61,703 nucleotides of DNA from Ruminococcus sp. (GCA_024697545.1 JAILFN010000070.1:1-61703), one strand, 5' to 3'. Positions 1 to 7,746 are shown, counted from the first letter of the stretch. Program-made: numbers and translations. The notes: generated by a model from the sequence alone, not told the origin.

Positions 1-172
1 GACTGCAAATCCCCCCGTGCAGACAAATCCCACGCCCGACACGGTGATGCCCTTGATGCTGTCAAGCTGTTCCTTTTCCCGGCGGCATTCTTCATGGGTC
101 ATGGGGCGGTCGAAGTATTTGCATTCGTAGAAATATAGTACCACATCTTTTCTGAAAATATTTTCTCTGAAT
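1..172 (-). pseudogene. Start-less fragment resembling the C-terminus of an AAA-type ATPase (DUF234-like)
   Basis: Reading the minus strand, an open frame of about 57 codons follows an in-frame stop near 173 and runs off the left edge. It contains YFYECKYFDRP and GFVCTGGF, which resemble the C-terminal nuclease-like part of clostridial ATP-binding proteins of the archaeal-ATPase/DUF234 type, where a hydrophobic ExK/ECK strand is typical. There is no plausible start, ribosome binding site or P-loop in the visible part, so it is most likely the 3' remnant of a gene whose front was deleted. The family call rests on a short stretch and could be wrong. Confidence 0.35.
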
Positions 173-191
173 CATTTTTCAGTATGATGAT

Positions 192-220
192 ATTAAATCA
201 CAATAAGCTGCCTATGTCAA
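192..220 (-). promoter_or_regulatory. Sigma-A-like promoter facing left
   Basis: On the minus strand TTGACA (215-220) and TTTAAT (192-197) are separated by 17 bp. It lies between the truncated abrB-like gene and the ATPase fragment and would transcribe the fragment, for which no start codon is visible. Confidence 0.5.
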
Positions 221-226
221 GTCAGT

Positions 227-409
227 TTATGTACCTCCAAGCCTTTCTCCCAGCCTGACAAATGCGGACATAAACTCCATTTCGCTGTTTTGTGTCAATG
301 CTGTCAGCAACGGGTCGCCCTCGCGTATCCTCATAGTACGCCTTATCTCTTTTGGTATCACCACTCGCCCGAGGTCATCTATTCGTCTTACTATTCCTGT
401 TGCTTTCAT
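227..409 (-). pseudogene. AbrB/SpoVT-type transition-state regulator, truncated after the DNA-binding N-terminus
   Basis: The 60-residue product starts with a textbook AbrB N-terminus (MKATGIVRRIDDLGRVVIP followed by KEIRRTMRIREGDPL), preceded by AAGGAG at good spacing. After residue 34 the expected continuation (a strand such as EIF-D-EGEVILKKY) is absent. The frame instead reads LTALTQNSEMEF and ends 26 residues later in sequence I do not recognise. AbrB-family swapped-hairpin domains need about 45-50 residues, so the domain is incomplete. I infer a deletion or insertion junction near 305 that fused the 5' end of an intact regulator gene to foreign sequence. It may still be expressed, but a functional dimer is doubtful. 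Confidence 0.7.
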
Positions 410-666
410 GGCATTATCTCCTTGGAATTATTTTGGTGAGGATAGTTTGTGCAGAAAATGTAAAAATATGCGTTTTAAAAGCAATAAGGTAACACCGCAC
501 GATCGGCGGTGCATAACTTTGAGCGGCGCTGCTTGCAGAACGAGCAGGATGGTTAGAGAAAAAAGTAAGCTTGAATAATAATAACGGCAGGGAGATCACT
601 CTCCTTGCCGTGATGATATATCTTATCCGCGGCAACACCGTCGGACTGCCGACTTGCGGTATTGCG
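410..666. other. Intergenic region with three stem-loops
   Basis: No convincing gene here. It contains a hairpin at 493-511 (CACCGC...GCGGTG), a terminator at 573-611 and a nested stem-loop at 633-664 (CAACACC/GGTATTG outside GTCGG/CCGAC). The last lies 2 bases beyond the stop of the acetyltransferase gene. The first and last share an AACACCG motif. Confidence 0.5.
573..611 (-). terminator. Rho-independent terminator of the importer/exporter operon
   Basis: ACGGCA-G-GGAG (584-594) pairs with CTCC-T-TGCCGT (601-611). On the minus strand the hairpin is followed by TTATTATTATTC. It lies downstream of the acetyltransferase gene, the last gene of the leftward operon. Confidence 0.65.
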
Positions 667-1155
667 CTAAAACTTCAATCTCATCTGATACCACTCAACG
701 CCGCCGATGACCGAGCCTGCCGACACACCCTCGTTTTCAAAGCCGAACTGCTCGTAAAAGCTTATCAGCCGCTCTTTGCAGGTAAGCACGACGCCCTTGC
801 GTCCCTGTTCCCTTGCAAGGCGAAGAAATTCGGTCATCAGCGTGTGGGCAAAGCCTTTGTGCCTGTGATCGGGATGGGTGCAAAGCCCGAAGATCATCTG
901 CCATGCGCCGTTTTCATCGTGCAGGGCTGAGTTATCGTACATATCGTCTGTCAGGTCTGCGATGTCTGTCACAAAGCCGTTTATAAAAGCTGCCGCCTTT
1001 CCGCTGTCATCACAGAGAAGCAGGAAATGCCCGGGATATGTTGTGAGCCTTTCTTTGAACTGCTCTCTTTTTGCAGCCTGTTCTTTTGGGAAGCAGCTGC
1101 GCTCGATGTCGGTTATCTCATCAAGAAACGTAACATCTGCAAAGCGTATCTTCAT
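667..1155 (-). CDS. GNAT-family N-acetyltransferase, AANAT-like
   Basis: The 162-residue product belongs to the Gcn5-related acetyltransferases, which move the acetyl group of acetyl-CoA to an amine. The acetyl-CoA loop is visible as HPDHRHKGFAHTLM. The flanking GAWQMIFGL and VVLTCKERLISFYEQFGF are typical of the arylalkylamine-N-acetyltransferase-like branch. The frame is open further upstream, but I chose the ATG at 1155 because AAGGAG sits 7 bases before it. It overlaps the end of the upstream ABC ATPase gene by 35 bp, so the two are translationally close. As the last gene of a seven-gene operon it may modify the transported substrate, but the acceptor cannot be read from the sequence. Confidence 0.85.
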   Translation of the reverse strand: MKIRFADVTFLDEITDIERSCFPKEQAAKREQFKERLTTYPGHFLLLCDDSGKAAAFINGFVTDIADLTDDMYDNSALHDENGAWQMIFGLCTHPDHRHKGFAHTLMTEFLRLAREQGRKGVVLTCKERLISFYEQFGFENEGVSAGSVIGGVEWYQMRLKF

Positions 1156-1822
1156 GTTCATTCTCCTTAGCAATAAGTTTGCCGCCGTCCATGGTATATA
1201 CCCTGTCGGCATAAGCCAATGCAGCGCTGTCGTGTGTGACTATTATGACTGCTGCACCGTTTTGCGCCTGCGCTTTCAGCATTCCGAGAATAAGTGCGGC
1301 ATTTTCGTCGTCAAGATCGTTTGTAGGCTCGTCTGCAAAGATCACGGAGGGCGAATTTATCAGCGCTCTTGCTGCTGCGAGCCGTCTGAGCTCTCCTCCC
1401 GACAGTTCATCGGGGCAGGCGTTTTTCAACCCTTCAAGCCTCATCGCGCTTATAAGCTTTTCGGCTTCTTCGGTTTTATCAATGCCCGCCAGCACCGAGG
1501 GAAGAAGTATGTTCTGCAAGGTATCAAGCCCCGAAAGTGCGCTCGAACACTGCGGGATATAGCCGATGTTCAGATTCCGAAATGCGGAAAGCCGTTCGTC
1601 ATCTGTCTGATATACCGGCATATCATCATAATATACCCTACCTTCAGTCGGTGCAAGAAGCCCTGCCATTATATTTATAAGCGTTGTCTTTCCGCTGCCC
1701 GAACGCCCCGTTATGACTGTTACTTCACCTGCGGCGGGCGCGAATGAAACGGCTTCGAGCACCTTGATGCTGCGGGCTTTTTTCTTGTAAACGATGCTTA
1801 GATCTTCGGCTTTGATGTTCAT
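1121..1822 (-). CDS. ABC transporter ATP-binding protein, LolD/MacB type
   Basis: The 233-residue ATPase subunit has Walker A GRSGSGKT (residues 39-46), a Q-loop region, signature LSGGELRR, Walker B VIFADEPT and the switch histidine in VTHD. Length and sequence fit the LolD/MacB/FtsE-like group that pairs with FtsX-fold permeases. Its ATG directly follows the TGA of the permease gene, with GGGAGG 8 bases upstream inside that gene's end. With the neighbouring permease it probably forms a mechanotransmission-type exporter rather than an importer. Confidence 0.9.
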   Translation of the reverse strand: MNIKAEDLSIVYKKKARSIKVLEAVSFAPAAGEVTVITGRSGSGKTTLINIMAGLLAPTEGRVYYDDMPVYQTDDERLSAFRNLNIGYIPQCSSALSGLDTLQNILLPSVLAGIDKTEEAEKLISAMRLEGLKNACPDELSGGELRRLAAARALINSPSVIFADEPTNDLDDENAALILGMLKAQAQNGAAVIIVTHDSAALAYADRVYTMDGGKLIAKENEHEDTLCRCYVS

Positions 1823-3025
1823 TCAGCAGCCCTCCCTGAGTATTTTTCCGGTGTCGATATGGCTGAGCCTGTGTGCGGAAAATGCTGACGCTGCCGAGCC
1901 TGCGAGCAATACTGCTATTATAACAGCCACGCCGTACAAAAGCGTTAAACTTACCGACGGCATGAGCAGCGGAAGTGCGGTCTTGTGTTCAATGACGTTA
2001 ACGAAAGGAAAGACGACAACTGCCGTAAGCATAACACCTGCCAAACTGCCCGCACCTGCGGTGATGATGGCTTCTTTCAACACGATACCGCTCAGCTTTT
2101 TTCTTGAGAAGCCTATCGTCCGCAAAACCGCGAACTCCCTTTTACGTTCATTTGCGGTGACGTAAAAAACGGTAAGCATTATAACAGCTGCCAACACCCA
2201 CACAGCGGCGGTAACGGCAGCGGCACTTTCCGAGATAACACTTAGTTTATCGGCTGTCTCGGTCAGCATCGACCTTGTGCGTACTGCCTGCACGCCTTCA
2301 AGTTCGGTGTTTATCTTTGAAGCAAGATCGTCTATATCGGTGCCGTCAGCCGCTTTTATGTAAACGGAGGAAACAACATCTTCGGGACTTTGCTTTGAAA
2401 GCACAGCTATGCCCTGTTCGGCAGAGCCCTTTATCAGCCGCTTGACCGTTTCGTTGGTGGTGTATACAGCAGTATCAAGACCCGTGCCCGTTCTGCTCAG
2501 CTTGCCAACGGCTTTGCATTCCACTCCGTAAAGGGAAAGCGTATGCCCGACACGGGTGGAAAGCCCTGCGCCGACTATTATCTCATTATCGCCGAGACTG
2601 CCGCTGTATGCTTCGCGGAGCCAAGGCTTAACGGTAATATCAGTATCCTCATCAAAGCCTATTATCTGCACCTGAACAGTGCAGCACTCGGCGTTTGCGG
2701 ACACAAGAAAATACTGCGGCGACAGCTTTTCAACGCCCTCAACAGCCGAAAGCTTTTCCATCACCGACTTATCCATATAGAAATACCCGGGTGTGCCCTG
2801 CAAGAGAATGTTTTTAAGATCCACCTTGTTTTCAGCACCCTCGGGAAGAACTATTATATCGGCACCGAGGCGCTGTTCAAGGCTGTCAAGACCTTTTTGC
2901 AGCGCCTCAACAAATACACACCCGCCAAAGATCGCCGCTGACATCACCATTGCTGTCACGATCAGTGCAATGGTACGCAGCGGCTTTCGGTGAAGGTTCA
3001 GAACGGGCAGAAGACCGAGCTTCAT
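1823..3025 (-). CDS. ABC transporter permease, MacB/FtsX fold
   Basis: The product is about 400 residues. A transmembrane helix near residues 14-34 is followed by a large extracytoplasmic MacB-PCD-like domain (about residues 35-270) and three C-terminal helices carrying the FtsX segment (FYVTANERKREFAVLRTIGFSRKKL). The open frame extends upstream, but the start is set at ATG 3025 because it overlaps the DUF4418 stop as ATGA, the same coupling seen between other genes here. The FtsX family moves substrates such as lipoproteins, peptides or small lipids from the outer membrane face. The substrate here is unknown. Confidence 0.88.
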   Translation of the reverse strand: MKLGLLPVLNLHRKPLRTIALIVTAMVMSAAIFGGCVFVEALQKGLDSLEQRLGADIIVLPEGAENKVDLKNILLQGTPGYFYMDKSVMEKLSAVEGVEKLSPQYFLVSANAECCTVQVQIIGFDEDTDITVKPWLREAYSGSLGDNEIIVGAGLSTRVGHTLSLYGVECKAVGKLSRTGTGLDTAVYTTNETVKRLIKGSAEQGIAVLSKQSPEDVVSSVYIKAADGTDIDDLASKINTELEGVQAVRTRSMLTETADKLSVISESAAAVTAAVWVLAAVIMLTVFYVTANERKREFAVLRTIGFSRKKLSGIVLKEAIITAGAGSLAGVMLTAVVVFPFVNVIEHKTALPLLMPSVSLTLLYGVAVIIAVLLAGSAASAFSAHRLSHIDTGKILREGC

Positions 3026-3426
3026 CTGTCTTTTCCCGCCTTGATGATACCGATGATACTGTCTGCACCCGACGCTACAGCGAGCAGCGATGCTATGACT
3101 ATCACCGCAGGCTTGAAGGTGCTTACGCAGCGCATTGTGTCCATCATGCAAAGCGGGATCACTTTTCCGGGTATTGATATGACAGCTGCCGCCGAAAGGA
3201 AAATACCTGCGGCAAGTCCTGCCTTTATGCCGCTGTTTTTCAGCAGTATCCGCAGCAGCGCCTGTATGGAAATGACAGCACCGATAAGGGTCACGGCGTG
3301 CTGTGACCAGTGGCACAACATAAATTTTCCGTCATGCCCGCCGCAGGCTTTGAAAAATGTTACCGAGCCGACGGTAAGCAGTACAGCAAGAACAAACTCA
3401 ACTATTCCCAAAATATTCTTCTTCAT
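3022..3426 (-). CDS. DUF4418 family membrane protein
   Basis: The 134-residue protein has about four hydrophobic segments and two Cys-containing loops, KACGGHDGKFMLCHW near residue 28 and PLCMMDTMRC near residue 92. The paired cysteine/histidine pattern and size fit DUF4418, a family of unknown function that I recall next to MacB-like ABC genes in Firmicutes. A GTG at 3429 is possible, but ATG 3426 has better spacing from GAGGAG. The stop overlaps the permease start. The Cys/His loops could bind a metal or form disulphides, which is inference. Confidence 0.8.
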   Translation of the reverse strand: MKKNILGIVEFVLAVLLTVGSVTFFKACGGHDGKFMLCHWSQHAVTLIGAVISIQALLRILLKNSGIKAGLAAGIFLSAAAVISIPGKVIPLCMMDTMRCVSTFKPAVIVIASLLAVASGADSIIGIIKAGKDR

Positions 3427-3438
3427 CACATTTTCTCC

Positions 3439-4218
3439 TCATATTGTATATTCAGGCTGGGGCTGCGCCTGTGCAAGTTCAAAAAGCTCAAGGATCTCTC
3501 GTCTGAGCGAAAGGAACTCAACACCGCCCCTGTGCCGTGGTCTTGGCAGGTCAACTTCGATCACGCGGCTTATCTTACCCGGGCGCGGGGTCATGATAAC
3601 TATGCGGTCACTCAGATATATTGCTTCGTCTACATCGTGGGTCACAAGTATCATCGTCGTGCCCTTTTCTTTCCAGAGCTCGAGCAGCTTATCCTGAAGA
3701 TCGGCTCTTGTAAAGGAATCGAGAGCACCCATAGGCTCATCGAGCAGAAGTGCTTTGGGGTCGTTGATAAGCGCCCTTGCGATCGCAACACGCTGTGCCA
3801 TACCGCCCGAGATCTGGTGGGGATAGCTTTTCTCAAAGCCCTCAAGCCCTACCATCGAGATATACTCGCTCACACTTTTTTTCTTCTGTCTGAGCTGTCC
3901 TCTTGCTCTGAGACCATAGGCGATGTTATGTTCGATATCGAGCCACGGAAAGAGGCTTCCCTGCTGAAAGACATAACCGCGCTCGGGGTCAACGCCTTTT
4001 ATTTTTCTGCCGTCTATCGAGAGCGAACCCGACTGCGGCTTGTCAAGTCCTGCGATGAGCCGAAGCAAGGTAGTCTTGCCGCAGCCCGAAGGACCGATAA
4101 GCGAGATGAATTCCCCTGCCCTTATGTCAAGATCAACAGCCTTCAGCGCCTGAACGGCTTTACCGTCAGTGTCGGTGTAGGTGCGGTCTACATTTTGTAT
4201 ATTAATGCTGCTGCTCAT
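3439..4218 (-). CDS. ABC transporter ATP-binding protein, NitT/TauT/SsuB type
   Basis: The 259-residue ATPase has Walker A GPSGCGKT (42-49), signature ISGGMAQRVA, Walker B ALLLDEPM followed by GALD, and the switch histidine VTHDVDEA, the diagnostic set of SsuB/TauB/ThiZ-like importers. The start at 4218 overlaps the permease stop as ATGA; longer upstream starts would run far into the permease gene. It energises the importer formed with the two genes upstream. Only 12 bp separate it from the DUF4418 gene, tying importer and exporter genes into one transcript. Confidence 0.92.
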   Translation of the reverse strand: MSSSINIQNVDRTYTDTDGKAVQALKAVDLDIRAGEFISLIGPSGCGKTTLLRLIAGLDKPQSGSLSIDGRKIKGVDPERGYVFQQGSLFPWLDIEHNIAYGLRARGQLRQKKKSVSEYISMVGLEGFEKSYPHQISGGMAQRVAIARALINDPKALLLDEPMGALDSFTRADLQDKLLELWKEKGTTMILVTHDVDEAIYLSDRIVIMTPRPGKISRVIEVDLPRPRHRGGVEFLSLRREILELFELAQAQPQPEYTI

Positions 4219-5288
4219 TTTTTCACAACTCCCTCCTGCCACCTTAGCGTGTGCTTCTGTATCCTGCCGATGATGTGGTTGATAAGCGAAAACAGCACCG
4301 CCATTATCACTATCGCCGCCAGCACTTTGTAATAAGCGCTCCACACCTTAGACTGGTTGATATAATAGCCAAGTCCGCCCGGCTGACCCAACATCTCGCT
4401 CATGACAAGGGTGGTGAAAGCCATTGCATTTGCAGAGGTTATGCCTGTGAAGATATCGGGCATGGCGTGTGGGATCGCAACATGAAGTATAAGGTCGGCG
4501 GAGTTGCTGCCGAGTATCCTTGCGGCTTCATAGCTTTGCTTAGGAGTTGACTGTATGCCCTGCGCCGTCAGGAAGGCTATCTGGAACCATGCACAGATAA
4601 CTATCAGGAAGACCGCTGCCGTGAAAGAGTTTGGCAGCAGGGTCAATGCAAAGGGCATCCACGCCACCGCGGGCACAACTCCCGTTATTTTAAGCACGGG
4701 GAACACCCAGTAATATACCTTCGGGAACCAGCCTATCAGTATTCCTGTTCCCACGCCCAGCAGCACGCCGCAGGAGAATCCCGCCGCATAAAGCCTGAGT
4801 GAGTATAGCGTGTTCTGCAAAACATAGCTGCCGTCGGAAAGGTATGCTTCAACCACCTGTGCGGGTCCCGGGAAAAAGGGCTGTGCAAAGAATTGCAGCT
4901 TAGTACCGCCTATATCCCACAATGCAAGGGCTGCTCCGACTGCAAAGCGGAATGCCGCATTTTTGCTGTACTTCTTACGTCTGTCCTTATCCCCCCATGA
5001 GCGCACTCCTGCTGCCGCGTAAATTGAGGCAAGGACTACAAGCAGGAAGATGTATGCGTCATTCATGGTAAGGCTGATATCAACGCCGAGCAGGCTCAGA
5101 ACATACTGTTTTATCTCTACCGCTGCTTTCTGCGGAAAGAGGATATTAACGCCGATCGCGATAATGAACCCCGAAACTGTGAACAGCATCTTCAGCAGAA
5201 AGTATGCGTTGTTCTTATAGTTCCATGCGGTTCCGGTTTTGCTGTCAGCGTTTACCGCTACCGAAAGCTTTACTGCGGCTGTGCTCAT
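4215..5288 (-). CDS. ABC transporter permease, NitT/TauT/SsuC type
   Basis: The product has 357 residues. Two extra N-terminal helices (about residues 32-52 and 78-97) precede the usual six-helix BPD-transport domain. The EAA-like coupling loop is visible as YEAARILGSNSADLILHVAIPHAMPDI (shown only to mark position, near residue 260). SsuC/TauC relatives are about 250-270 residues, so the N-terminal extension of roughly 100 residues is extra. Start and stop both overlap neighbours by ATGA. The ligand class of this family ranges over sulphonates, nitrate, thiamine precursors and others. Confidence 0.88.
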   Translation of the reverse strand: MSTAAVKLSVAVNADSKTGTAWNYKNNAYFLLKMLFTVSGFIIAIGVNILFPQKAAVEIKQYVLSLLGVDISLTMNDAYIFLLVVLASIYAAAGVRSWGDKDRRKKYSKNAAFRFAVGAALALWDIGGTKLQFFAQPFFPGPAQVVEAYLSDGSYVLQNTLYSLRLYAAGFSCGVLLGVGTGILIGWFPKVYYWVFPVLKITGVVPAVAWMPFALTLLPNSFTAAVFLIVICAWFQIAFLTAQGIQSTPKQSYEAARILGSNSADLILHVAIPHAMPDIFTGITSANAMAFTTLVMSEMLGQPGGLGYYINQSKVWSAYYKVLAAIVIMAVLFSLINHIIGRIQKHTLRWQEGVVKK

Positions 5289-6343
5289 TTTTGTACCTCA
5301 ACTTTCTGATAAATGTCTTTTGCAAACTGATCGGGGTCGCTTTCAAGGTAGCCTATCTTTGAAAGCCCGTCAACAAAATACTTAACGTCGGTCTCAACGT
5401 GAGAATCCCAGTTTTCGTCATGCTCTGCCGCCGAGGGGAAGCCGTAGCTCTTGATAAGCTCGACCGCAAGATCCTTGTCCTCGATGGAAGCGTAGTTCTT
5501 GTCAACGATGATATCGACCGCCTCCTCGGGGTTCTCATACAACCATTCCTGTGCTTTACGGTAAGCTCTCAGAAGTGCTGCGACCTCCTCGGGGTCTTCA
5601 TCCAGCACCTTTGAGGAAGCATACAAGAAGCAGCAGAAATGATCTACAAAGTAAGGATCCTTTCCGAGGTCGAAGATTATCTTCACATCGCCTGCCTTTT
5701 CGTGGATAGAGCCGAGCGGATCCCAAAGTGCCGCAACATCTATCTCACCATTTGCAAGGGCTTCAAATTCAAGGTTGCCGTCAGAGTAAGGGAGGAATGT
5801 TACCTCGCCTGCCGACGGGTCTGCGGATATGCCTGCATTTTCAAGCCACAGCGATGCGACCTGATGAGGTGTGCCGCCGATCTCGTCAACGCCTATCTTC
5901 TTGCCCTTGAGGTCCTCGACCGAGCTGATGTCAGAATCGGGGCGAACGGCAAACTTTATGCAGCCCTCATGCAGACCGTCTACGACCTTTACGTTAATGC
6001 CGTTTTCGATAGAGGGGAAGAACTGGAAGTCGCCGTTTACTATCGGGATAGTTCCGTTATTGAGCCCTATCTTTCTGGTCTCAAAATCGGCGGAGATTAA
6101 GTTCACATCAAAGCCTTCTTCTGCAAAATAGCCGTTTTCGTAAGCGATATAGATAGGTGCGCCGCAGAGAGCGCCGTCCTTGCCGGGAATGTCTATCTTG
6201 CCGTATTTGAAGTCGGTCTTGGTATTGCTTGCGGCTGCCGTGCTTTCATTGCTGCTGCCCGCTTCGCTCACCGAGCAGGCGGATAAAAGGTTTGCACCTA
6301 AAACAAGTGCAAGTGTGAGTGCCAATAGTTTCTTTCTTTTCAT
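5285..6343 (-). CDS. ABC transporter substrate-binding lipoprotein, NMT1/TauA-like
   Basis: The 352-residue lipoprotein begins with a lipobox signal (ALVLGANLLSAC, lipidated Cys near residue 23), a Ser/Thr linker and an NMT1/SsuA-type periplasmic-binding fold. Family landmarks are GAPIYIAYENGYFAEEGFDV, the DLKGKKIGVDEIGGTP hinge and ANGEIDVAALWDP. GGAGGTAGAGAAAG precedes the ATG at 6343. It is the first gene of the leftward operon and delivers the ligand to the permease. The HFCCFLYASS motif in the second lobe has two adjacent cysteines, unusual for this family and possibly part of the pocket. Confidence 0.9.
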   Translation of the reverse strand: MKRKKLLALTLALVLGANLLSACSVSEAGSSNESTAAASNTKTDFKYGKIDIPGKDGALCGAPIYIAYENGYFAEEGFDVNLISADFETRKIGLNNGTIPIVNGDFQFFPSIENGINVKVVDGLHEGCIKFAVRPDSDISSVEDLKGKKIGVDEIGGTPHQVASLWLENAGISADPSAGEVTFLPYSDGNLEFEALANGEIDVAALWDPLGSIHEKAGDVKIIFDLGKDPYFVDHFCCFLYASSKVLDEDPEEVAALLRAYRKAQEWLYENPEEAVDIIVDKNYASIEDKDLAVELIKSYGFPSAAEHDENWDSHVETDVKYFVDGLSKIGYLESDPDQFAKDIYQKVEVQK

Positions 6344-6534
6344 CTTTCTCTACCTCCGAATAATACAGTTTAAGGTCAACTGCTGTGATTAAAGTTTATC
6401 TCAAATGCGGCAAAAGGTCAACGAAAAAAGGTGACAACGTTTGCACACAGCCGCAGACAGCCATTATCTGATAAAGCCTGTGCGGCGGCACAAGACCGCA
6501 AAAAGGGCGGTATAAAAGGCCTGCGGCTGCAAAT

Positions 6535-6552
6535 CGTGATAACGATATCACG
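6535..6552. promoter_or_regulatory. Inverted repeat, candidate LysR operator
   Basis: CGTGATA-ACGA-TATCACG, a perfect 7-4-7 dyad. Its core GATAACGATATC nearly matches the dyad at 6624-6641 (GATAACGCTATC). Confidence 0.55.
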
Positions 6553-6623
6553 CTGCTCGGGCATACATTTCAGCTTATTTTACCGCAAGAACTGCGGCGA
6601 ATACGGACTTTTATCTTCCGTTA

Positions 6624-6641
6624 TATGATAACGCTATCATA
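6624..6641. promoter_or_regulatory. Inverted repeat, candidate LysR operator
   Basis: TATGATA-ACGC-TATCATA, a perfect 7-4-7 dyad exactly 89 bp from the related one at 6535. It contains a T-N11-A element as expected for LysR boxes. Confidence 0.6.
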
Positions 6642-6653
6642 GACCCTTGTTGA

Positions 6654-6670
6654 TATAGACAGAGTCTATA
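6654..6670. promoter_or_regulatory. Inverted repeat in the lysR control region
   Basis: TATAGAC-AGA-GTCTATA, a perfect 7-3-7 dyad. Its sequence differs from the GATA-type dyads beside it, so it may be a site for another protein or an activation site. Confidence 0.5.
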
Positions 6671-6674
6671 GCCT

Positions 6675-6695
6675 GTGATAGACGGGGTATATCAC
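6675..6695. promoter_or_regulatory. Inverted repeat, GTGATA/TATCAC with wide spacer
   Basis: GTGATA (6675-6680) and TATCAC (6690-6695) are half-sites like those at 6535 but with a 9-bp spacer. Probably a weaker or partial copy of the same operator. Confidence 0.4.
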
Positions 6696-6760
6696 GCGGA
6701 TATGATCTTTATCAAAACGCTGGGACGGCTGTGCGTTTTTTTCTCAGTATGCGGAAGGTG

Positions 6761-6789
6761 TTGACAAACGGGGCAGGGTATGTTATAAT
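6761..6789 (+). promoter_or_regulatory. Sigma-A promoter of lysR
   Basis: TTGACA and TATAAT with a 17-bp spacer, about 30 bp before the lysR ATG. Both hexamers are perfect consensus. Confidence 0.85.
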
Positions 6790-6819
6790 TCATACAAATC
6801 ATATTGAGCAGGTGGGATT

Positions 6820-7746
6820 ATGACTTTACAACAAATAAACTATGCGCTGACCATTTCGGAATGCGGTTCGATGAACAAGGCGGCGGACAAGCTGGGAATA
6901 TCTCAGCCCACGCTGACGAGTGCAGTCAGGGAGCTTGAAAAGGAACTGGGGCTTACCATTTTCATGCGTACCCACAGGGGCGCTGTTCCCTCAGCGGAGG
7001 GGCTTGAGTTTTTGCAGAACGCAGGTCAGCTTTACCGACAGTATGAGCTGATACAGGAAAAATACATTAACCACGAAAAAAAGCGCCGATTCGGGATATC
7101 GACGCAGCATTATTCCTTTGCGGTAAGCGCTTTTATAAATACGGTAAAGCAGTACAACACCCTTGAATTTGAGTTCGCCGTCCGTGAGACCGAAACGCTT
7201 TCGATCATACGCGATGTTGCCGAGCTCAAAAGCGAGATAGGCGTGCTTTACATCTCAAATTTCAACCGCAAGCCGATAGCAAAGCAGCTTGAAGAAAACG
7301 AACTCGTCTTCAGGGAGCTTGTGCGCTGCAAGGCTTATGTTTACCTGTGGAAGGAGCATCCGCTGGCTAACGAGCCCTCCATAAGTCTGGTGCAGCTTGT
7401 TCCCTACCCGTGTCTTTCCTTTGAGCAAAACGGCAAGGAGGGATATCTCTATGCCGAGGAGATACTCAGTGAGAACATCTATCCCCGAATGATAAAAGCG
7501 ACCGACCGTGCCGCCATGGGCGAGATGATGCAGCAGCTCAACGGGTATACCCTGTGTTCGGGAATACTCTGCAAGGAGCTGGGCGGCGATGATTACAGGG
7601 TAGTACCTTTCCGCGAGGACAACGACAACCGCAACAGCATAATGGAGATAGGCTACATCACAAAGAAAAACATTCAGCTAAGTGCGATAGGTGAAACATT
7701 TATCAGAGAACTGAAAAAGTCGCTGGAGCTGAATACCGCCCGTTAA
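6820..7746 (+). CDS. LysR-family transcriptional regulator
   Basis: The 308-residue protein has an N-terminal winged helix-turn-helix (residues 1-60; MNKAADKLGISQPTLTSAVRELEKELG marks the HTH) and a C-terminal effector-binding domain. LysR proteins typically control the divergently transcribed neighbour in response to a small ligand, here the seven-gene transporter operon. A moderate ribosome binding site (AGGTGG) precedes the ATG. The effector is unknown; the transported substrate or its acetylated form would be natural candidates. Confidence 0.92.
   Translation: MTLQQINYALTISECGSMNKAADKLGISQPTLTSAVRELEKELGLTIFMRTHRGAVPSAEGLEFLQNAGQLYRQYELIQEKYINHEKKRRFGISTQHYSFAVSAFINTVKQYNTLEFEFAVRETETLSIIRDVAELKSEIGVLYISNFNRKPIAKQLEENELVFRELVRCKAYVYLWKEHPLANEPSISLVQLVPYPCLSFEQNGKEGYLYAEEILSENIYPRMIKATDRAAMGEMMQQLNGYTLCSGILCKELGGDDYRVVPFREDNDNRNSIMEIGYITKKNIQLSAIGETFIRELKKSLELNTAR

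Larger units (their letters stand above)
6344..6819. promoter_or_regulatory. Divergent control region between the transporter operon and lysR
   Basis: A 476-bp gene-free stretch with four inverted repeats (6535-6552, 6624-6641, 6654-6670, 6675-6695) and the consensus lysR promoter at 6761-6789. I could not fix the operon's own promoter with confidence. The spacing and similarity of the repeats suggest binding sites for the divergently encoded LysR protein. Confidence 0.6.

Noticed and set aside
92..175. 27-codon minus-strand frame starting at ATG 175 downstream of the promoter at 192-220
   Set aside because: Too short, no clear ribosome binding site, and it runs in a different frame across the ATPase fragment; more likely decayed sequence.
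1823..3316. Longer version of the MacB-like permease starting near 3316
   Set aside because: The extension overlaps the DUF4418 gene almost entirely and reads as low-quality Arg/Cys/His-rich sequence; ATG 3025 with an ATGA overlap fits the operon pattern.
6431..6628. Short plus-strand frame in the lysR control region
   Set aside because: No ribosome binding site, overlaps the operator dyads, and no recognisable protein features.
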